Positions 59,045-64,000 of a stretch of DNA of 64,000 nucleotides are shown piece after piece. Numbering within the stretch: the first letter of the stretch is position 1; every line of letters starts with the position of its first letter. This DNA is from Fagopyrum homotropicum (lineage: Eukaryota; Streptophyta; Magnoliopsida; Caryophyllales; Polygonaceae). The position numbers and the translations under genes are program-made. The stretch lies in NCBI GenBank assembly GCA_033239125.1, contig BSWB01000004.1:62123501-62187500 (forward strand). The letters are read 5' to 3'. The notes below the pieces were generated by a model that worked only from the letters and a program-made list of their open reading frames with translations, had not been told where the DNA came from and did no database searches.

Positions 59045-62000
59045 ATATGGTATTAGAGCCCTAGGTTGACAACAATGGCACTCGCAATCTTCTAAAGGCC
59101 GAATGAGGAATAAACAGAACCCACACGGGTTCTGACTTTTCGTTTTCAAAATCATATGCATGATTCGGGTTTGGGTTAGAATGTACGGACCACCACTCCT
59201 TCTGCGAATCTCGGCAGCATAGTTTAATGGATTATTAGTGTATGTATATAAATATATATAGATATGTATATGTGGACTTAGGATGGTTATTGGACTATTA
59301 TTATATGTGGATTATAGTTATGCATAATGGACTTGTTATGTGAAAATGGTGGCATGATTTTTTTTATATTGATATGAGTTTGTACATGTGGCATGATGAT
59401 ATCATATAAGTTATGGGACCTTGTTTTGTTGTAATAGTTTTGCTTGGATGTGATATGCTGGTTATAGCAAGGTGGACATAGGACTTATATAGTCTTATAT
59501 GTATTCTAGGATATATAGTAGCATATGGATGCGAGACCTTATAGTTGAGATGATAGAAAGCTATCATCGCCTTTTGACAATGCCGTTTGGCTTAGGATAG
59601 TATACATATGATGATGAGCACGCTCAAGTTAATGAGCTGAGCATCACGTTTTAGCGAGCACCCCATTGATTTCTCGCACTCGTTTAGAGGATATCGTGGC
59701 AGAAGAGTAGATATGACGTAACCGAAGGGCAAACAAATAGAGAGGAACTCGAGTCAACTTAGGCAAAACTGAGAAGGAGGTCATACGAGTAAGGAAGCAA
59801 CATGAAGACATGAGAGTGGTTGCAAAGAAGCAACGATTGAATCACAAAGAAATCAACTAGAGATGGTGAACTTATGATTCTTCAAGACAACGCATGGATA
59901 TCTAAAGACGCGAAGGGGGAAGGAAAGGAGTGCATACTAGCAAGGGGAGAAGTGGTATTTCCTTGAAACGTGAAGTTTTTCCTAGATGCTCCTAAGCATG
60001 GGAGTCCGTGTGTGAAGTGTGGTCGAACTAATACGAGGATTCATGAGATGCTTAAGTTAAGCTTACAAAAGAACTAGAAAGTGAAGCGACGGTTTTTGCG
60101 AGAACTTAAGTGGGAGACTTCTTCAGAAATATGAGAGTTACAAGGAAGATTACGTGGCGAAAGTTCTCATAGTAGAATCACCTTGTGGAATCAATCGTCT
60201 TCCGTCATGGTGATGAGACTGAGTAATGCTAAGATGGAGAAAGTGTGTGTGGGTGATGATCTTCAGAAGATGAAAGATGAAACAAGGGACGCGGATCGAA
60301 AGACTTAAGTTACCAACCAAGAGAAGAGAGAGTGGTTATTAACGATAGACATGTGGGGAGATACACTTATAACACATTATGAAGGACGGTTAAGCCTATG
60401 CAGTTGGGTCATTTGACACAAAAGAGCCGAGAAGGTGTAGTTATCCTACAGAAGTGGAAGGTAGAGAGGAGCGTAGAAAAAGTTAACGGAGTTTGATGTA
60501 GAGTAAAATGGAGGGTAGGAAGAATGGTGAGGCGTTGGACTTGGAGAAGGTCCGCTATAAGATAATCGGTGACAGTCGAAACATGCATGTGTGGCTTGTC
60601 TATGGATGAGTGTAGATGAGAAGAGTAACCAAGAGCGTGGATTATATAGGAACGCTAACAAGAGCTTGGAGTTCTGGTGGTTCAATGTCGGTAATAGGGA
60701 GGTATATCAATGGGAGCACAAATATCTTAATCATGTAGCATTTTAGGAGTTCAAATCAAGTAAATGTAACATACCTCCTAGGAAGGGGATTGTAACGAAC
60801 CGGTACGACTTTCTTAGTTCATGGGATCGGCATAAGGGGGGAAACGACACGTATAAGAACTGTTAAGGTTTGATAAGAGTGAAGATAATAGAAGAGCGGG
60901 GGGAAATGAGGCTTTTATGGTTGTTGTACGAAAAAGGGGAATGCATAAAGACGATGCATGGTATGTTGGTACTAATGATAGAGATCTTATGTTTTCGTGA
61001 ACAAAAGTTGAGTCAAAGTTTTCTTGACTCCTACGGAGAAGCCGTGGTAGTGATGGAGTGAGACGGGGAACCTGGATTATAGTAACACTGCAAGCTTTGA
61101 GCTTATGACGTTAGTACTTAATGAGTTTGATATTTCAGTTGTTGGATTTGGGGATATTTCGCCAGCATTCTCCATAGGGCATACTGATACGTCTGTGAAG
61201 TTGTTCATGGAATACCAAGAGATACATAAGGTGGCCAATAAGAGTAAGAGAAGATCGAGCTTTTGAAGTTTGATGTTGATATGAGATGTACAAGAAGTAC
61301 ATGAAAGATCGAGGTTAGAGCCTCTGCGGTCGTTGACGTTACATAAGGAAATGAAGTGTAAATTTTTACGCCTACTTGAAGAAGGGATGGCTATGGTGAA
61401 ACTTAGATAGAATACGGAGAGCCTCACCCATAGGTTGAGATGTTAGAGAAAGTAGAGAAGGTTGTATCGATTTGTTATAAGGCATGATTGAGTCTCGTAG
61501 TTAAGACTTTTGTGACTAAACACATGGCGAGATCAAGAGATATTATTGTCGGTGTCTTTTTAAAGTGAGAAGAGGAATTAAGCTGAATTATTGCTTAGCT
61601 AAGGTTTCAAGAGTCGAAAAAGTAGAGCAAGTCTCTCAAGTTCGATAGATGAAGGATCTCTGAAAGAGGATGGTGAACATAGTAGCTGCAGAAGGAGCAA
61701 TACACGGGTTGAAGGACATCACCCCAACAGATCGGGGTGGACCACTTGTCAAGTGTTAGGACCAGGTTATGTCGCCCATTGCGAGATGAATGGGTAGAGA
61801 AAAGATGGAACCCGAGATAGAACAGTTTCCAATGCATCGGAAGGTGGATTTCATCATTAAGCTTGATTTGAAGTTCATAATGGAAGTATATCTTGAACTC
61901 TTGATTTGAAGTTCACGTTAAAATATATCTTGAACTCTTGATTTGAAGTTCATGTTGGGATATATCTTGATTTGAAGTTGCTATGGAGGACACCAGTTTG

Positions 62001-63243
62001 CGAAAGGAGAGACGGTTATCTCCGTTTGTATCTCGATTACTATAAGTTGAGCAAGATGACGACGAAGGACAAGTATTCCTTACAATGAATGGATGATCTA
62101 CTCGATCAGTTGTAAGGGTCGGTAGTCGCTTCTAACATTAAGTTAAGATTTGATTGTCACCATTTAAGAATTCGAGACTGGGATATTGCAAGTACGGCAT
62201 TCTGGACCAACCCGGGGTCACTACGAGTTGTAGTTATTCCCTATGGGCTTACTGATGTCCCGGATAAGATATTTTGGGTCTATTCTTGAAAAAGAGAGAA
62301 GTCGTATGACAAGTTGTTTCGGGATGACAAACCCCGAGAGAGATTAAAGGAGTTACAAGTTTCTTAGATGTGCTGAGCATTACCACATGATTGTGAAGAG
62401 AGAAATTGTATAACACCATTTATGGTAACCTCCGGGTGACAATGAAGTATTGTATGGGACGAAAATTTACAATAGAGTTGTTCAAATTTAAGAGGAGATT
62501 CGATGGTGTAATTGTTGTGATTTACCTTGAGGTATGATGACTTTGGAGTGTGCAAGTGATTCTCCAAGACAAAGTCTTGATCGAGTTCTGAGAAACGATG
62601 TAAAGTAATAACATAAGTGTCACATTAGGGGAGGCGGTGTGGAGCAAAGTACTTCCTTCATCGTTGGAGACTTACTTCAAGAATTGAGGAAACATAACAT
62701 TAGAGTTTGGTTTGACAAGAACCAAAGCCAAAAGTGTAAATTGGAAGTTCAATCTTCTTTGATAGAGAAATCAAAGGGAAAATAATGGAAATGTTGCATT
62801 GGGAGATACCCGAGAAAGAAGTTGAGTTCCGATATATCAACCTTTTAGAGATCTTAGCGCGAGTTGGAGAAGTGTCTTATACGTTGGCGTTGCCGTCAAG
62901 AGTAGAGAGTGTTCACCCGACGCTTCATGTGTACCAGACGGAAAATAGTATCTTTGATTGTGTTTTACGCCGAGCTAGTAGCCTTGATAGAATCGACGGG
63001 TTAGACCTAGTTCTTCCCTTAAGTTAGTTGTGTACATCTGTGATGTTATATGTGGTTTTGTGCCCCGTGCGGGAATGTGTTTTATGTCCGGTTATATATA
63101 TTGCGATGGTGGTTGGAACAGTTTGTGCTTATAGATTAGAAGGTCTAAGCCTTCCTATTTGTGAATTTATACCTCGACCTTCGGGACCGAGAAGGCGGTG
63201 TATGGCAAGTTTCGGGACGAAACTTGTTTTTATGGGGATCTGA
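59045..63243 (+). pseudogene. Ruined gag-pol of element C
   Basis: No intact frame. At 62024-62285 the plus strand still reads as reverse transcriptase with stops and substitutions: LDYYKLSKMTTKDKYSL, MDDLLDQL, RDWDIASTAFWT, VVVIPYGLTDVPDKIF, matching the chromovirus order (DYRxLNKxTxKNKYPL, IDDLFDQL, DIPKTAFRT, PFGLTNAPA). At about 62853-62940 ARVGEVSYTLALPSRV and VHPTLHVYQ correspond to the integrase C-terminal GPY/F-type segment. Gag, protease and the integrase core were not recognised. Confidence 0.7.
61864..61980. repeat. Short tandem triplication in element C
   Basis: 'atatcttgaactcttgattt' plus 'gaagttca' recurs about three times with a period of about 47-50 bases, the last copy shortened. 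Confidence 0.85.
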
Positions 63244-64000
63244 TGTAATGCCCCGTTTATTGGGTGCGATTTCGATAATTATTTTCCGACGGTTATCGAT
63301 ATATTTTATTATCTTAGGTATGATTCACTGGTATTTGTAGTCGTAAATTTTATGCTTTGGGTGTACTTTATATTAATATGTGAACGGTATTTTTATTATT
63401 ATTCAAATCTCGTAATTTAGTTACGAGATCGTTTTATGCGTCGCAAAGTATATTTTGCGAGTTTAAGTATATACTCGATCCTCATAATATTTCTTGTATA
63501 TTTATCCTATTCCGGAAAAGGGGCGGAAAGGTTCCGAGTATTTTTATTATTTTTAGATGCGTGTACGTTTATCTGTTATCTTGTCGGAAAAGTCGGGAAA
63601 TTATTTCCCGATTCGGAAGTCCCGTTCCGAACGTTTTGATCGAGTTATTCTATTACTCATTTTACTTTTTATTTTTTGTTTTCTTTTGTTTTTATTCCTA
63701 AGCCCTAGCAGCCCTTGTTTTCCCTTCTACCCACTCGCTACCCCTTCCTCATTGCTTCAACCGCCAACCCAAGGAGACTCCCATTCCTTCCTTCTTTCGT
63801 TTCAACGCCGGACCAAGAGAGAGAGCTGGAGATCCCGGCCACCTCGTGTAACGCCTCGCCGGACCTCCCTCTGTCTCCTCCTTCTCTCGCCGCGCCGGGC
63901 CTCCTTCATTCCCGTTCGTACGCCCTCCACCGGTGCCTTGGGATTTCGAAACCGAGCAGCCGACTTCCTCCTCTTGTTTTTCCTCAGGCCGCCGTGCCTT
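63244..64000 (+). repeat. 3' LTR of element C (truncated by window end)
   Basis: TGTAATGCCCCG start, aligned with 56486 onward with roughly 5% differences and several small indels. The end and target duplication are outside the window. Confidence 0.9.

Larger units (their letters stand above)
56486..64000 (+). mobile_element. Decayed chromovirus-like retrotransposon C (runs off window)
   Basis: LTR 56486-59044, a tRNA-Met-like primer site TGGTATTAGAGCC at 59048-59060, a 4.2-kb ruined internal region, 'gtttcgggacgaaac' and a polypurine stretch before the second LTR at 63244, of which 757 bases are in the window. The layout is that of element A in plus orientation but the LTR sequence is different. 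Confidence 0.88.

Overview
This window is nuclear DNA from a flowering plant, most likely a eudicot. The evidence is spliced genes with GT-AG introns, a plant PR-1 gene, a pentatricopeptide-repeat (PPR) gene fragment, and dense nested LTR retrotransposons of the plant-specific Athila type beside chromovirus-like and copia-like elements. I cannot name a species. No tRNA, rRNA, CRISPR array or bacterial-type operon was seen.

Only two host genes look functional. One is a four-coding-exon, minus-strand gene for a 308-residue TVP38/TMEM64 (VTT/DedA, 'SNARE-associated Golgi') membrane protein at 9678-11647. It appears to have a 5'-UTR intron and a promoter near 13.4 kb. The other is an intronless plus-strand PR-1 (CAP superfamily) gene at 22039-22533, with a signal peptide, six cysteines and a C-terminal CAPE-like peptide. 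A third host sequence at 24845-25158 is a frameshifted fragment of a mitochondrial-type PPR gene.

Layout. 0-8 kb: layered retroelement wreckage, namely a partial Athila LTR (1-1199), a copia SIRE-like LTR piece, a second Athila LTR with primer-binding site and gag start on the minus strand (2047-4150), a copia LTR (about 4995-5634) and a decayed Athila pol (6.9-7.9 kb). 8-14 kb: the VTT gene. 14-21 kb: AT-rich intergenic DNA with a 1-kb foldback element, tandem duplications and a decayed gypsy leader. 21-23 kb: the PR-1 gene. 23.4-49.7 kb: a candidate Mutator-like (Pack-MULE) element that captured the PPR fragment and was then split by a minus-strand retrotransposon, element A (25159-49084, duplication AATAG). 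Each LTR of A was later hit by an Athila insertion: a solo LTR (26374-28122, duplication CTTAC) in one, and a complete 11.8-kb copy, element B (36337-48148, duplication ATAGA), in the other. 50-56 kb: microsatellites, a TA-bounded inverted-repeat element, an Athila solo LTR (51147-52758, duplication ATATG) and an Athila-like LTR relic. 56.5-64 kb: a decayed chromovirus-like element C whose second LTR runs off the window.

The most interesting signals are in the Athila families. Each carries its own short palindrome with a CGG-CCG core, dispersed many times, over a shared array of GAGACTTACCCGGT words. Element B is young (LTRs about 99.3% identical by eye) and has a long open gag-protease-RT-RNaseH frame, but no integrase. 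It keeps a downstream Athila-type extra ORF interrupted by one in-frame UAG. The two LTRs of element A differ by 3-4% except for an internal tract of about 0.8 kb with no differences, bounded by the two later Athila insertions, which looks like gene conversion.
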